64,000 bases of DNA from Butyricicoccus sp. (GTDB taxonomy: Bacteria > Bacillota > Clostridia > Oscillospirales > Butyricicoccaceae): positions 11,736-75,735 of the forward strand of contig JAHHRO010000003.1 in NCBI GenBank assembly GCA_020025755.1. The letters are read 5' to 3'. The notes under the pieces were generated by a model. It saw nothing but the letters and a program-made list of their open reading frames with translations, searched no databases and had not been told where the DNA came from. A program made the translations under genes and the position numbers. Position 1 is the stretch's first letter, and every line of letters begins with the position of its first letter. Of this stretch, positions 44,101 to 52,383 are shown piece after piece.

Positions 44101-45499
44101 TTTGGAACGAATCGCGTATCTCACCATCACGCACCAGAACGGCGGCGATCTCCGTGATCTCCTCCGTTGCCGGTTTGAGTCCGGTCGTCTCCAGATCGAA
44201 CACAATGAAGTCCCCGTCCAAGCCGCCGTCTGCCGTACCGCGCACGACCGAGACCTCTGCCGCATCGTTTACATAATACGCTTCCACACCATACAAGATC
44301 TTAGGGAATTCCGCCTCCTTGCCGTCTACGACGTGCAGAGCGAGCGGAAACGCCTGCGCACAGCCGTGGTCGGTGATCGCCATGGCACGCCATCCCCACT
44401 GCTGACAGCGGCTGATCAGTGCCTTGGTATCCGAGACCCCATCGAGCGCACTCATATTGGTATGCAGATGCAGCTCTACGCGTTTTTCGGGCGCATTGTC
44501 CATGCGGATCTTCTTCTTTGCCTTGACGATCGCAGTCGGCTCGAGAATACTTTCCTTTTCGTATGTATCAAAGCTGATCTTGCCCTGCACGATCAAATGC
44601 ATCCCCGTCTTGATGGCAGAAACCAGATCCCCTGCCTGTTCCTTTGCCATAAATTTGGAGACCCGAATGGAGTTGGTATTGTCCGTCATATCAAACGCCA
44701 GCTTGATCCATTCCTTGCCGCTTTTCTTGCTAACGATCTCGCGGTGATCGACAAAGAACACATCGCCCTCTATGGTCACGCGGTCGAACGCGCTCAGTGC
44801 ATCGCGAATGGGCACGGCTTCCTCTGTGTACAGCTTTCCTAAAATCAGGTTTTCGTCTGCCACCTTTTCCACCTTGGGTCGGTGATACCCGCTATCCTCG
44901 CGCGCCGGTCGGGATTTGACCGTTTTCTTGTTCTTTTCCTCTATCGGCGTTGGTGCAGGCATGGACTCTGCCGCCGCCTTGAGTGCCGCGGCGCGTTCCT
45001 CCTCCTGTGCGGACAAGATCTCTTTCACCTTATCGTCAGCAAAGGGCACCGCCTCCACGACGACATGACAGCCGGTCTCCGCCGTGATCTGCTCCTGCAT
45101 CTGCCGGAGCGCGACCGAGAAGTAATTCCGCGCGGTCTCTCCCATGGAGATCCGCAGATGATTGTCCTCCGCAAGTTCCCACTGGCTGTCTGCGAGCAGT
45201 CCGGATGCCGACGGCATACGATGGCACAGATCATCACGCAGCTGCCGCAAATACGACTCAGAAACGGTATTGCCTGCATAGCGCGGCGCGATGGAAAAGC
45301 GTGTCAGCCCATAGGCATCTGCGATCTCCTTTCCCAGTCCGTCCAGATGTGCTCGCGCGACCGGTGCATCGTATGCCACATGGCAGATCATCTGTTGATG
45401 GTCATGGCTCACTGCAAGGGAACGCACCTCTCCCAACATGCAGTCCTCATATTGTTTACTGTTACAGCGATCAAAAAGCTCTGAAAGCATTTTTGCCAT
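41135..45499 (-). CDS. polC: DNA polymerase III alpha subunit, PolC type
   Basis: 1454-residue replicative polymerase of low-GC Gram-positives. In order: N-terminal domain, OB-fold (VTIEGDVFFVDHREIVSK, about 250), PHP domain (VELHLHTNMSALDGVSD, about 345) interrupted by the DEDD proofreading exonuclease (DFIVFDLETTGL, about 430), then the palm with PDIDLNFSGEYQPR (about 985). A zinc-binding loop CPACQYF...CGVC...CPRCGAKL (about 935-970) lies before it. A TSMPGIGEQAAISLVEERQN HhH motif closes it. The ATG at 45499 has AAGGAG 9 nt upstream. It follows ispG by 59 nt. Confidence 0.97.
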   Translation of the reverse strand: MAKMLSELFDRCNSKQYEDCMLGEVRSLAVSHDHQQMICHVAYDAPVARAHLDGLGKEIADAYGLTRFSIAPRYAGNTVSESYLRQLRDDLCHRMPSASGLLADSQWELAEDNHLRISMGETARNYFSVALRQMQEQITAETGCHVVVEAVPFADDKVKEILSAQEEERAAALKAAAESMPAPTPIEEKNKKTVKSRPAREDSGYHRPKVEKVADENLILGKLYTEEAVPIRDALSAFDRVTIEGDVFFVDHREIVSKKSGKEWIKLAFDMTDNTNSIRVSKFMAKEQAGDLVSAIKTGMHLIVQGKISFDTYEKESILEPTAIVKAKKKIRMDNAPEKRVELHLHTNMSALDGVSDTKALISRCQQWGWRAMAITDHGCAQAFPLALHVVDGKEAEFPKILYGVEAYYVNDAAEVSVVRGTADGGLDGDFIVFDLETTGLKPATEEITEIAAVLVRDGEIRDSFQTYVNPHKPIPPEITELTGISDETVADAPELADALERFFAFAGDRVLVAHNAGFDMSFLSAACKRLGIERAFTYIDTLEMSRILLSHLNRFKLNVLAKELQVGPFEHHRASEDAAVLARIWIKLMDKLKIEQRVRKISDINPVLAGLRAKEGGLKNLPRHHFIILVQNQVGLKNLYKLISYSFLDHFYRRPLMPRSELIRHREGLIFGSACEAGELFHAVVAGKPFEELKRIADFYDYLEIQPIDNNRFMIAKGIAEDEETLREYNRTVLRIADALGKPCCATGDVHFLDPEDEAYRRILMAGQGFSDADNQAPLYLKTTEEMLKEFAYLGEDRAYEVVVTNPNKIADLLEPIRPIPKENYPPKIEGSAEELETMCREKAKRMYGDPLPEIVQERLDRELKSIIGNGYDVMYIIAQKLVTKSLKDGYLVGSRGSVGSSLVAFLSDITEVNSLAPHYLCPACQYFELHENEGVGCGVCLPDKTCPRCGAKLRKEGFSVPFETFLGFNGDKVPDIDLNFSGEYQPRIHKYTGELFGQDHVFRAGTIATVAEKTAYGYVKKYMEERGIACSRAEENRLAAGCTGIRRTTGQHPGGIVVVPKEVEIYDFCPVQHPADDPNSDIITTHFEYHSIDANLLKLDELGHDDPTIIKHLEDLTGVNAQEIPLDDPEVMSLFTSNKALHYVDDTPDPILGDLGCLAVPEFGTKFVRGMVKDTKPSTFDDLLCISGLSHGTDVWLGNAADLVAAGIPLNECICCRDDIMNYLIAKGVQPKLAFQTMESVRKGKGLKPEMEEAMQENNVPDWYIDSCKKIKYMFPKAHAVAYVMMAFRIAWFKVHRPLAFYAAYFSVRAKGFDAYSMVRGDKVCLEKIRELHQKDVEKTISAAEKDTQTTLEVCHEFYKRGFTFAPMDIYTSDATKFLVTENGLIPPFTSMPGIGEQAAISLVEERQNGKFLSAEEIAVRCSKVSKSVIDLLDQIGALGSMPKSTQISLFG

Positions 45500-45558
45500 A
45501 AAATACGACTCCTTAAAAATGCAGGATGGGACCGCCCGCAAGCCGCCCCATCCATTGG

Positions 45559-46614
45559 TCACTCATACTGCTCGATTTCCTGCATCAAAGCCTCCACAAG
45601 CTGCTCCTGCGGCACTTTGCGCAGGATCTCCCCCTTGCGGAAGATCAGACCGACCCCATCACCGCCTGCAATGCCGAGATCGGCTTCGCGTGCTTCGCCA
45701 GGGCCATTGACGGCACAGCCCATAACCGCAACCGTCAGCTTCTTGCCGCGGATGTTGGAGACGCGCTGCTCGACCTCTTTGGCGATGCCGATGAGGTCGA
45801 TGCGTGTGCGGCCGCAAGTCGGGCAGGAGACCACATTCACGCCATCGTCGCACAGACCGACCGCCTTGAGGATCGCCTGCGCCGCATAGATCTCCTTGAC
45901 CGGATCATCTGTCAGGGAAACGCGGATGGTATCGCCAATGCCAAGCGCAAGCAATCCGCCGATGCCTGCCGCGGATTTGATCGTACCCATATACTCCGTG
46001 CCTGCCTCGGTCACGCCCAAGTGCAGGGGGTACGCACTCTTTTCATGTGCGAGTTGATACGCCTGCATGGTATAGGGTACCGAGGAGGATTTCATAGACA
46101 GGCAAATGTCGTAGAAATCGAACTTTTCCAAAAGGGATGCATGGTAGAGCGCACTCTCGACCAGTGCCTCGGGCGTTGGTGCGCCATACTTTGCCAAAAT
46201 ACTCTTTTCCACCGAGCCCGAATTGACCCCGATCCGGATGGGAATATTTTTGGCACGCGCCGCCTGTACAACGGCTTTCACGCGGTCGTCCGAGCCGATA
46301 TTGCCCGGATTCAGACGGATCTTGTGTACGCCTGCCGCAATGGAATCCAGTGCCAATCTGTAGTCGAAGTGGATATCCGCCACGACTGGAATGGGTGAGC
46401 CGCCGCAAATGGTCTCCAGCGCGCGCGCCGCCTGTGCATCGGGCACGGCACAGCGCACGACCTGACATCCTGCCTCTGCAAGTGCCCGAATCTGCGCGAG
46501 CGTTGCCTCAGCATCCCTTGTATCCGTGTTGGTCATGGACTGTATGACGACGGGGGCACCGCCGCCGATCAAGGTCTCTCCTACACGGATCTGCCTTGTT
46601 TCTTTTCTTGTCAT
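45559..46614 (-). CDS. ispG: 4-hydroxy-3-methylbut-2-enyl diphosphate synthase (MEP pathway)
   Basis: 351-residue iron-sulfur enzyme, the penultimate step of the MEP isoprenoid pathway. The barrel begins with PVVIQSMTNTDTRD, and the [4Fe-4S] ligands are in VVSCPTCGRTRIDL (about residue 265) and MGCAVNGPGEAREADLG (about 300). The ATG at 46614 has GGAGGAAG about 10 nt upstream. The frame opens earlier inside rseP, which is rejected. Together with dxr upstream it puts two MEP enzymes in the same operon. Confidence 0.96.
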   Translation of the reverse strand: MTRKETRQIRVGETLIGGGAPVVIQSMTNTDTRDAEATLAQIRALAEAGCQVVRCAVPDAQAARALETICGGSPIPVVADIHFDYRLALDSIAAGVHKIRLNPGNIGSDDRVKAVVQAARAKNIPIRIGVNSGSVEKSILAKYGAPTPEALVESALYHASLLEKFDFYDICLSMKSSSVPYTMQAYQLAHEKSAYPLHLGVTEAGTEYMGTIKSAAGIGGLLALGIGDTIRVSLTDDPVKEIYAAQAILKAVGLCDDGVNVVSCPTCGRTRIDLIGIAKEVEQRVSNIRGKKLTVAVMGCAVNGPGEAREADLGIAGGDGVGLIFRKGEILRKVPQEQLVEALMQEIEQYE

Positions 46615-46634
46615 ATCATTACTTCCTCCGGCAC

Positions 46635-47669
46635 TCAAAGCAGTCGCAGGATATCCTGTCCCGTGACATACAGGATGAGTGCAAACAGTGCGCATAAACC
46701 AGCCATATTGACATAGCTCTCTACCTTCCGGTCAAGCGGCTTGCGGCGGATGCCCTCTACCAGCAAAAACAGCAGTCTGCCGCCATCCAGCCCCGGAATG
46801 GGCAGGAGGTTCATCACACCAAGGTTGATCGAGATGAAGGCAAGCAGTGCCCAGAACGGACGTGCCCCTGCCTGCGCGGTCTGTGCCGTCACTGCAACCA
46901 CACCGACTGGACCGGAAAGCTGGTCAACGCCGACCGAACCGGAAAGCAAATCACCCAGTGAATGCCATACCATGCGCGCATCGTTCGCGGAAAGCACCAG
47001 CGCATAGCGCAGATGCCCCAGCATTGTCAGCTCCTGCGTGGCAAAATGGAAGCCATACCCCTTTCTGCCCTCGCCCAGATCCAAGTCATCTTGCAGTGCC
47101 AGATCCTTGATGAGCAGTCGCTCTCCACCGCGCTCAATCAGAAAATCAAATTTACCATCTGCCGCACCACGGCGCAGACCCTCGGAGACATCTCCGCCTG
47201 TCCAAATACGATAGCCGTCGATCTTGAGGATGCGATCGCCAGCCATCAACCCCTGTTCTCCCTCGAACGCAAACCCCTCTGCAAAGGATTCGATCGTTGG
47301 AAGTGCCTCTTGCGATGTGCTCCATGTGAGAGCGAGCACGATCAGGAATCCCAGCACGAAATTCATTACAACGCCTGCAATCAGCGTCACAAAGCGAACA
47401 AGCCACGGCGCATTGCCAAAGGCACGCGGATCATCCGAATCCTCGTCCTCGCCGCGCATGACACATGCGCCGCCAATGGGCAAGAGGCACAGACAATAGT
47501 TGGTCTCTCCGATCTGCTTTTGCAGCAGCTTGGGTCCCATGCCGATCCAGAATTCGTCTACCTGTACACCGCCGCGCTTTGCCGCGATGCAGTGTCCAAA
47601 CTCATGCACCATGATAAGCAGACCAAAGCCCAACAGCGCGATCAGAATCCAAAATACGTTTGCGATCAT
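46635..47669 (-). CDS. rseP: Site-2 intramembrane zinc metalloprotease (RseP/RasP)
   Basis: 344-residue membrane protease that cleaves anti-sigma factors and signal peptide remnants inside the membrane. The zinc site MVHEFGHCIAAKRGG is in the first transmembrane helix (about residue 22). One PDZ domain follows (about 130-210, AGDRILKIDGY), and the second motif LLPIPGLDGGRLLFLL (about 290) supplies the aspartate. Four membrane segments are visible. It lies 20 nt upstream of ispG and 11 nt downstream of dxr, the usual dxr-rseP-ispG order. Confidence 0.95.
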   Translation of the reverse strand: MIANVFWILIALLGFGLLIMVHEFGHCIAAKRGGVQVDEFWIGMGPKLLQKQIGETNYCLCLLPIGGACVMRGEDEDSDDPRAFGNAPWLVRFVTLIAGVVMNFVLGFLIVLALTWSTSQEALPTIESFAEGFAFEGEQGLMAGDRILKIDGYRIWTGGDVSEGLRRGAADGKFDFLIERGGERLLIKDLALQDDLDLGEGRKGYGFHFATQELTMLGHLRYALVLSANDARMVWHSLGDLLSGSVGVDQLSGPVGVVAVTAQTAQAGARPFWALLAFISINLGVMNLLPIPGLDGGRLLFLLVEGIRRKPLDRKVESYVNMAGLCALFALILYVTGQDILRLL

Positions 47670-47680
47670 ATAAAATCAAT

Positions 47681-48829
47681 TCACCTCATTTTCCAATGGT
47701 TCACAGCCGCGCGTGCCGCGCGGTCACTCTCTAAAATATCATCCAATGTTGGGTTTTCCTGCATCGGGACTTCATCCATCGCAAATGCCACCAGTTCGGG
47801 GATCTGCCAGAACGGCAGCGCATCCTGTAGGAACAAACCGACAGCCGCCTCATTGGCACCATTCATGACCGCCCCCAGATTTCCCTTTTCACGGGCGGCA
47901 CGGCGTGCCAGACGCATGGCAGGAAACGCCGCATCATCAGGAGCAAAAAACGTAAGCCTGCCGATTTCCGCGAGCGAAAGACGCGGCACTTTACAGGGCA
48001 GACGCTCCGGATAGGTGAGTGCATACTGGATGGGCAGGCGCATATCCGGCAGTCCCAGCTGCGCCAGCACCGCACCATCGGCAAACTCGATGAGTGAGTG
48101 TATGATGGATTCCCGATGCACTACAATATCAATTTGATCCTCAGGCAAGCCATAAAGCCACATGGCTTCGATCAGCTCCAGCCCCTTGTTCATCATGGTT
48201 GCCGAATCGGTCGTGATCTTGGCACCCATGGACCAGTTCGGATGCTGTAATGCCTGTTCCCTTGTCACGGTCTTGAGTTCGTCTGCGCTCTTGCCAAAGA
48301 ACGGCCCACCCGATGCGGTCAGGATGATGCGGTCAAGTGCATTGCCCTGCGCCCCCTGCACACACTGGAAGATCGCGGAATGTTCCGAATCCACGGGCAG
48401 GATCTTGACGCCATACTTTGCCGCACTGTCCATCACGAGCTGTCCGGCACATACTAAGGTTTCCTTATTTGCCAGTGCAATATCCTTTCCTGCACGGATC
48501 GCCGCAAGCGTAGGCAGTAAGCCCACCATGCCTACGACCGCCGTTACCACGGTATCGCAGTCGGGATGGGTCGCCGCCGCAATCAGCCCATCCATACCGG
48601 ACTGCACCTGAATGTCTGTATCTGCCAGCGCAATTTTAAGCTGCTTTGCCGCCGCTTCATCGCATGCGGCACACACTTTCGGCTTGAGCGCACGCGCCTG
48701 TGCTTCTAACAATTCAATATTGCGGTTGGTCGTCAAGGCGACAACTTCCGCGTCGATGGAGGACAGGATGTCGATGGTCTGTGTGCCGATCGAACCCGTT
48801 GCCCCCAAAATAGAGATCCGCTTTTTCAT
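47681..48829 (-). CDS. dxr: 1-deoxy-D-xylulose 5-phosphate reductoisomerase
   Basis: 382-residue NADPH enzyme making MEP from DXP, the committed step of isoprenoid synthesis. The NADPH loop GATGSIGTQTIDIL is at residues 8-21, with LANKETLVCAG at about 118 and the metal/substrate site VDSEHSAIFQC at about 145. SMGAKITTDSATMMNKGLEL follows at about 195. It sits between cdsA and rseP in the long isoprenoid/envelope operon read from pyrH. Confidence 0.97.
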   Translation of the reverse strand: MKKRISILGATGSIGTQTIDILSSIDAEVVALTTNRNIELLEAQARALKPKVCAACDEAAAKQLKIALADTDIQVQSGMDGLIAAATHPDCDTVVTAVVGMVGLLPTLAAIRAGKDIALANKETLVCAGQLVMDSAAKYGVKILPVDSEHSAIFQCVQGAQGNALDRIILTASGGPFFGKSADELKTVTREQALQHPNWSMGAKITTDSATMMNKGLELIEAMWLYGLPEDQIDIVVHRESIIHSLIEFADGAVLAQLGLPDMRLPIQYALTYPERLPCKVPRLSLAEIGRLTFFAPDDAAFPAMRLARRAAREKGNLGAVMNGANEAAVGLFLQDALPFWQIPELVAFAMDEVPMQENPTLDDILESDRAARAAVNHWKMR

Positions 48830-48853
48830 TGTATCACCTTTTCTTCTCCAATA

Positions 48854-49813
48854 TTACATGCCTGCAAATAATACGACGGATAAAACCAGTTCGATCACCG
48901 GTGCGACAAAGATCACGCTGTCAAAGCGATCGAGCACACCGCCATGCCCTGGGAAAATATGGCTGTAATCCTTGATACCGCTCTTTCTCTTGATGATCGA
49001 GAACGACAGATCACCCAGCTGTCCGATCGCAGCACCTGCCGCGCCCATAACTGCCGCCCCTGCATAATGGATGGACAGCCCTGCATAGCGGTTCATGAGG
49101 AACACCACGCCCAGCATGATGACCGTTGCACCGATCACGCCGCCGATTGCGCCCTCGACCGTTTTCTTCGGACTGACCACAGGAGCCAGCTTGTGCTTTC
49201 CAAACGCCATGCCAGCAAACAGCGCGCAGGTATCTGACCCCCACGCAGCAACCAGCGGAAGCAGAACGAGGAACGCGCCGCCCTCCATCTCAAAAATACG
49301 CCACAGCGACAGGAGCAGATAAGGCAGGATAAAACCACCCACAAAACCTGCCATGACTTCTTCCGTGCGCACTGTGTCATGATGCCGCAGCAGGCAGGCG
49401 AACAAGCCAACCAGCAAAAACAGCATCACAAACCGCACGAACTGTGTCTGAAACAGTTCGATATACGCCCGAAACTCGGACTCTGTCAGGCTGACAGAAC
49501 CATGACTGCCTCCCAGAATGACAAATTCAGTGGTACTAACTGCCTGCGGCGCAAATCCGCCGCCCATGAGGGCAGGTGCAGGCAGCAGCATTGCAGACGG
49601 GAGACAGGTCATGAGCGCATACGCCGCCGATGCCGTGAGTGTGACCTGCTGCATCCCACGATTTTTTACAAGTCCCGTCGGGACAATCAGCTCATAAGAC
49701 GCACAGACGCACAGTGCTGTGATGGTCAGCGCAAGCACGACAGGCGGCAGCACATAGAGCGCGAGCAGAACGAATAAGAAACCGCCTACACCAAACAAAA
49801 TTCTTGCTTTCAT
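48854..49813 (-). CDS. cdsA: Phosphatidate cytidylyltransferase
   Basis: 319-residue polytopic membrane enzyme making CDP-diacylglycerol for phospholipid synthesis. Seven or eight hydrophobic segments are visible. The C-terminal CDS signature is FPGHGGVLDRFDSVIF (about residue 285), and the loop DTCALFAGMAFGKHKLAP with SPKKTVEGAIGG precedes it (about 200-230). Slightly longer than the usual 260-280, with an extended hydrophilic loop around residues 85-115. It begins 3 nt after the uppS stop. Confidence 0.93.
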   Translation of the reverse strand: MKARILFGVGGFLFVLLALYVLPPVVLALTITALCVCASYELIVPTGLVKNRGMQQVTLTASAAYALMTCLPSAMLLPAPALMGGGFAPQAVSTTEFVILGGSHGSVSLTESEFRAYIELFQTQFVRFVMLFLLVGLFACLLRHHDTVRTEEVMAGFVGGFILPYLLLSLWRIFEMEGGAFLVLLPLVAAWGSDTCALFAGMAFGKHKLAPVVSPKKTVEGAIGGVIGATVIMLGVVFLMNRYAGLSIHYAGAAVMGAAGAAIGQLGDLSFSIIKRKSGIKDYSHIFPGHGGVLDRFDSVIFVAPVIELVLSVVLFAGM

Positions 49814-49816
49814 GCT

Positions 49817-50569
49817 TTATACCCCTCCAAATCTGCGTGAACGCCGGTTGAAGTCCTCGATCGCGGCGTCCATGTGTTCTGGTTTGAAGTCCGGCCACAG
49901 TACATCGGTAAAATAATATTCAGCATAGGCTGACTGCCATAACAGGAAATTCGAGGTGCGGATCTCGCCCGACGGACGAATAATGAGATCGGGGTCAGGC
50001 ATGTGCGCGGTATAGAGCTGCGCCCCGATCGTATCCTCGGTGATATCCTCCGGACGGAGCGTGCCCTCCGCGACCTGTCGTGCCAGTGCCCGAACGGCAT
50101 TTTTGATTTCGTCCCGTCCGCCATAGTTGATGCAGAGCGAAGCGGTCGCCGCCTGTTCCCCAAGCGTATCCGCAAGCGCGTGCACCTCATCGATCTGCCG
50201 GAGCAGGTCAGGCGGCAATACGGACAGATCGCCCAAAACACGCACGGCAACCCCACGCTCGACCATCGTTTCTGCTGCTTCGCGCAGATAGGTGCGGAAC
50301 AGGTTCATGAGTGCATCGACTTCATCCTGCGGCCGCTTCCAGTTCTCCGTGGAAAAAGCGTATACGGTAAAGTACTGCACGCCGATATCCTTGCAGTAGG
50401 TCGCGATCGTGCGAAAGGTCTCTGCCCCTACTTTGTGCCCTGCCTTGCGCGGCAATCCGCGTTTTTTTGCCCATCTGCCATTTCCGTCCATGATGACGGC
50501 GATATGGCGCGGCACGGCGCGTGCCTGTGTCTGTTCCTGTTTTCCGGTGAACCGATCAAAAATCCCCAT
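49817..50569 (-). CDS. uppS: Isoprenyl (undecaprenyl) diphosphate synthase
   Basis: 250-residue cis-prenyltransferase that makes the C55 lipid carrier for cell-wall precursors. The catalytic aspartate is in HIAVIMDGNGRWAKKRG (about residue 27). FSTENWKRP follows at about 90, and RPSGEIRTSNFLLWQSAY with YFTDVLWPDF at about 200-225. The ATG at 50569 has GAGGTG 5 nt upstream; 17 further codons to 50620 are unlikely. It uses isoprenoids from the Dxr/IspG pathway encoded downstream. Confidence 0.96.
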   Translation of the reverse strand: MGIFDRFTGKQEQTQARAVPRHIAVIMDGNGRWAKKRGLPRKAGHKVGAETFRTIATYCKDIGVQYFTVYAFSTENWKRPQDEVDALMNLFRTYLREAAETMVERGVAVRVLGDLSVLPPDLLRQIDEVHALADTLGEQAATASLCINYGGRDEIKNAVRALARQVAEGTLRPEDITEDTIGAQLYTAHMPDPDLIIRPSGEIRTSNFLLWQSAYAEYYFTDVLWPDFKPEHMDAAIEDFNRRSRRFGGV

Positions 50570-50635
50570 GCTTGCACCTCGTGGAAAGGGGACGGCAACG
50601 CCGCCCCCCAAGTGATTCATTCTGTACCCGACGCA

Positions 50636-51190
50636 TCAAACTTCCTTGAGTTCTGCGCTCTTCTTTGCAACGATGCCGTCGATCTCCTTGACATACTTGT
50701 CGGTGATCTTCTGGATCTGCTGCTCGCCGTCCTTGACCTCGTCCTCGGTTGCCTCGTTCTTTTTCTTGAGATCCTTGAACTTGTCGATCGCATCGCGGCG
50801 AATGTTGCGGATCGCAACCTTTGCATCCTCACCGATCTTGGAGCACTGCTTGATGAGCTCCTTACGGCGTTCCTCGGTCAGCGGTGGGAAGGTCAGACGA
50901 ATGACCTTGCCATCATTCTGCGGATTGAGACCCAAATCGGAGGTCTGGATCGCCTTTTCCAGATCACGCAGGATGGAGGCATCCCACGGCTGGATCTGCA
51001 AGGTACGCGGATCAGGAGAAGAAACGGCTGCAACCTGCGGCAGCGGTGTTGGCGAACCATAGTATTCTACGGTCAGCTTGTTGAGTACCGCCGGATTTGC
51101 GCGGCCTGCGCGGATGGCTGACAGTTCTTTGGACAGGACATCAATGGTCTTGCCCATTTTTTCTTCGTGCTGCTTGATGATCTCTTTCAT
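50636..51190 (-). CDS. frr: Ribosome recycling factor
   Basis: 184-residue factor that splits post-termination ribosomes with EF-G. The first domain carries GRANPAVLNKLTVEYYGSPT (about residues 28-47), and the coiled C-terminal part RRDAIDKFKDLKKKNEATED (about 130-150). Full length. It abuts pyrH (stop at 51191), the standard pyrH-frr pair. Confidence 0.97.
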   Translation of the reverse strand: MKEIIKQHEEKMGKTIDVLSKELSAIRAGRANPAVLNKLTVEYYGSPTPLPQVAAVSSPDPRTLQIQPWDASILRDLEKAIQTSDLGLNPQNDGKVIRLTFPPLTEERRKELIKQCSKIGEDAKVAIRNIRRDAIDKFKDLKKKNEATEDEVKDGEQQIQKITDKYVKEIDGIVAKKSAELKEV

Positions 51191-51913
51191 TTACAGTTCC
51201 TCCTTGACGAGTGTGCCGATCTGTTCGCCCGTAACGACACGATAAATATTTTCAGGGTCAGACAGTGCGAATACCAGAATCGGGATATGGTTATCCATCG
51301 AGAGGGATGTTGCAGTCGTGTCCATAACACCCAGTCCCTGATTCAGCACATCCATATAGGTGAGCTTTTCATATTTCTTCGCATCTGGATTCTTTGCCGG
51401 ATCGGAATCATAAACACCGTCGATGTTCTTTGCGAGCAGGATGACCTCTGCCCCGATCTCAGCGGCGCGCAGTGCAGCGGCAGTATCGGTCGAGAAATAC
51501 GGGTTTCCCGTACCGCAGCCAAAGATCACGACGCGGCCCTTGCTGAGATGGCGCGCCGCCTTGCTGCGAATATATGGTTCTGCGATCTGATTCATTGCGA
51601 TCGCGGTCTGTACACGCACCTCACAGCCTCGCTGCTCGAGCGCATCTGCAAGTGCCAGCGCGTTGATGGTGGTTGCAAGCATACCCATGTGGTCTGCTCG
51701 TGTACGCTCCATGCGTCCACCGCCATCCTTGACCCCACGCCAGAAGTTGCCGCCGCCCACAACGATGCCAACTTCACATCCAATGTCCGCACAGCGTTTA
51801 ATTACATCACAAACCGGTCCAATAACATCAAAATTCAGTCCAAAATGTTTATCACCAGCGAGTGCTTCACCACTGATTTTGACAAGGACGCGTTTATACT
51901 TGGGAGTATCCAT
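51191..51913 (-). CDS. pyrH: UMP kinase
   Basis: 240-residue amino-acid-kinase-fold enzyme phosphorylating UMP to [20 protein letters not shown] opens the fold, [12 protein letters not shown] (about residue 52) is the phosphate loop, and [19 protein letters not shown] follows at about 140. It is transcribed first in the pyrH-frr-uppS-cdsA-dxr-rseP-ispG run. AGGAGGAAG precedes the ATG and the promoter is at 51953-51981, divergent from the thiamine operon. Confidence 0.97.
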   Translation of the reverse strand: MDTPKYKRVLVKISGEALAGDKHFGLNFDVIGPVCDVIKRCADIGCEVGIVVGGGNFWRGVKDGGGRMERTRADHMGMLATTINALALADALEQRGCEVRVQTAIAMNQIAEPYIRSKAARHLSKGRVVIFGCGTGNPYFSTDTAAALRAAEIGAEVILLAKNIDGVYDSDPAKNPDAKKYEKLTYMDVLNQGLGVMDTTATSLSMDNHIPILVFALSDPENIYRVVTGEQIGTLVKEEL

Positions 51914-51952
51914 TTTTCTTCCTCCTATGTCGATACAAACGATTGTGAGTTT

Positions 51953-51981
51953 ATTTTACATGATTATCGCGCTTTTTGCAA
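51953..51981 (-). promoter_or_regulatory. Promoter of the pyrH operon
   Basis: Minus strand TTGCAA (51981-51976), 17-nt spacer, TAAAAT (51958-51953). A perfect 12-bp palindrome ATGCCGCGGCAT (51983-51994) touches the -35. Confidence 0.6.
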
Positions 51982-52035
51982 CATGCCGCGGCATAGTTTT
52001 CGTGAGCATCTGCCGCATATTTTGTAAGACAAGGC

Positions 52036-52064
52036 TTGACAGATGCCTTTTTTCGGGGTATACT
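52036..52064 (+). promoter_or_regulatory. Promoter of the thiamine operon
   Basis: Consensus TTGACA (52036-52041), 17-nt spacer, TATACT (52059-52064). The transcript would start near 52071. Confidence 0.85.
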
Positions 52065-52089
52065 GCTTTTGTTCGTTCCGGTAATACAA

Positions 52090-52143
52090 GACCGTACGAA
52101 GGGGCACACCACCTCGGGTGTGAACTTTCGTGCGGTCTTTTTT
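52090..52143 (+). terminator. Leader terminator ahead of thiS
   Basis: A long stem GACCGTACGAA.../...TTCGTGCGGTC (52090-52137) with an inner CACACC/GGGTGTG hairpin, then six T. It lies in the 5' leader, 43 nt before the thiS start. None of the conserved TPP-riboswitch blocks (such as CTGAGA) is visible in the leader. Confidence 0.8.
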
Positions 52144-52185
52144 GTATTTTATCCAGCATTTGACACAAAAAGGAGGATTTTTTGG

Positions 52186-52383
52186 ATGATCCAGATCAAT
52201 GGGCAGCCTGCGCCCGATGCCATAGGGCAGACACTTGCCGCGTATCTTGCAAATGCCGGCTACACGCCAGCCTTTGTCGCCGTGGAGAAAGATGGCGTGA
52301 TCGTGCCGCGCAGCCAATATGCGGAAACCGTGCTTTCTGACGGCGATACCATCGAAATCGTACAGTTCGTAGGAGGTGGCTGA
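52186..52383 (+). CDS. thiS: Sulfur carrier protein ThiS
   Basis: 65-residue ubiquitin-like carrier whose C-terminal thiocarboxylate provides sulfur for the thiazole ring of thiamine. It starts [10 protein letters not shown], contains [15 protein letters not shown], and ends IVQFVGGG, the expected diglycine tail. AGGAGG lies 9 nt before the ATG. It overlaps thiF by one base (TGATG), so translation is coupled to its adenylating enzyme. Confidence 0.95.
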   Translation: MIQINGQPAPDAIGQTLAAYLANAGYTPAFVAVEKDGVIVPRSQYAETVLSDGDTIEIVQFVGGG

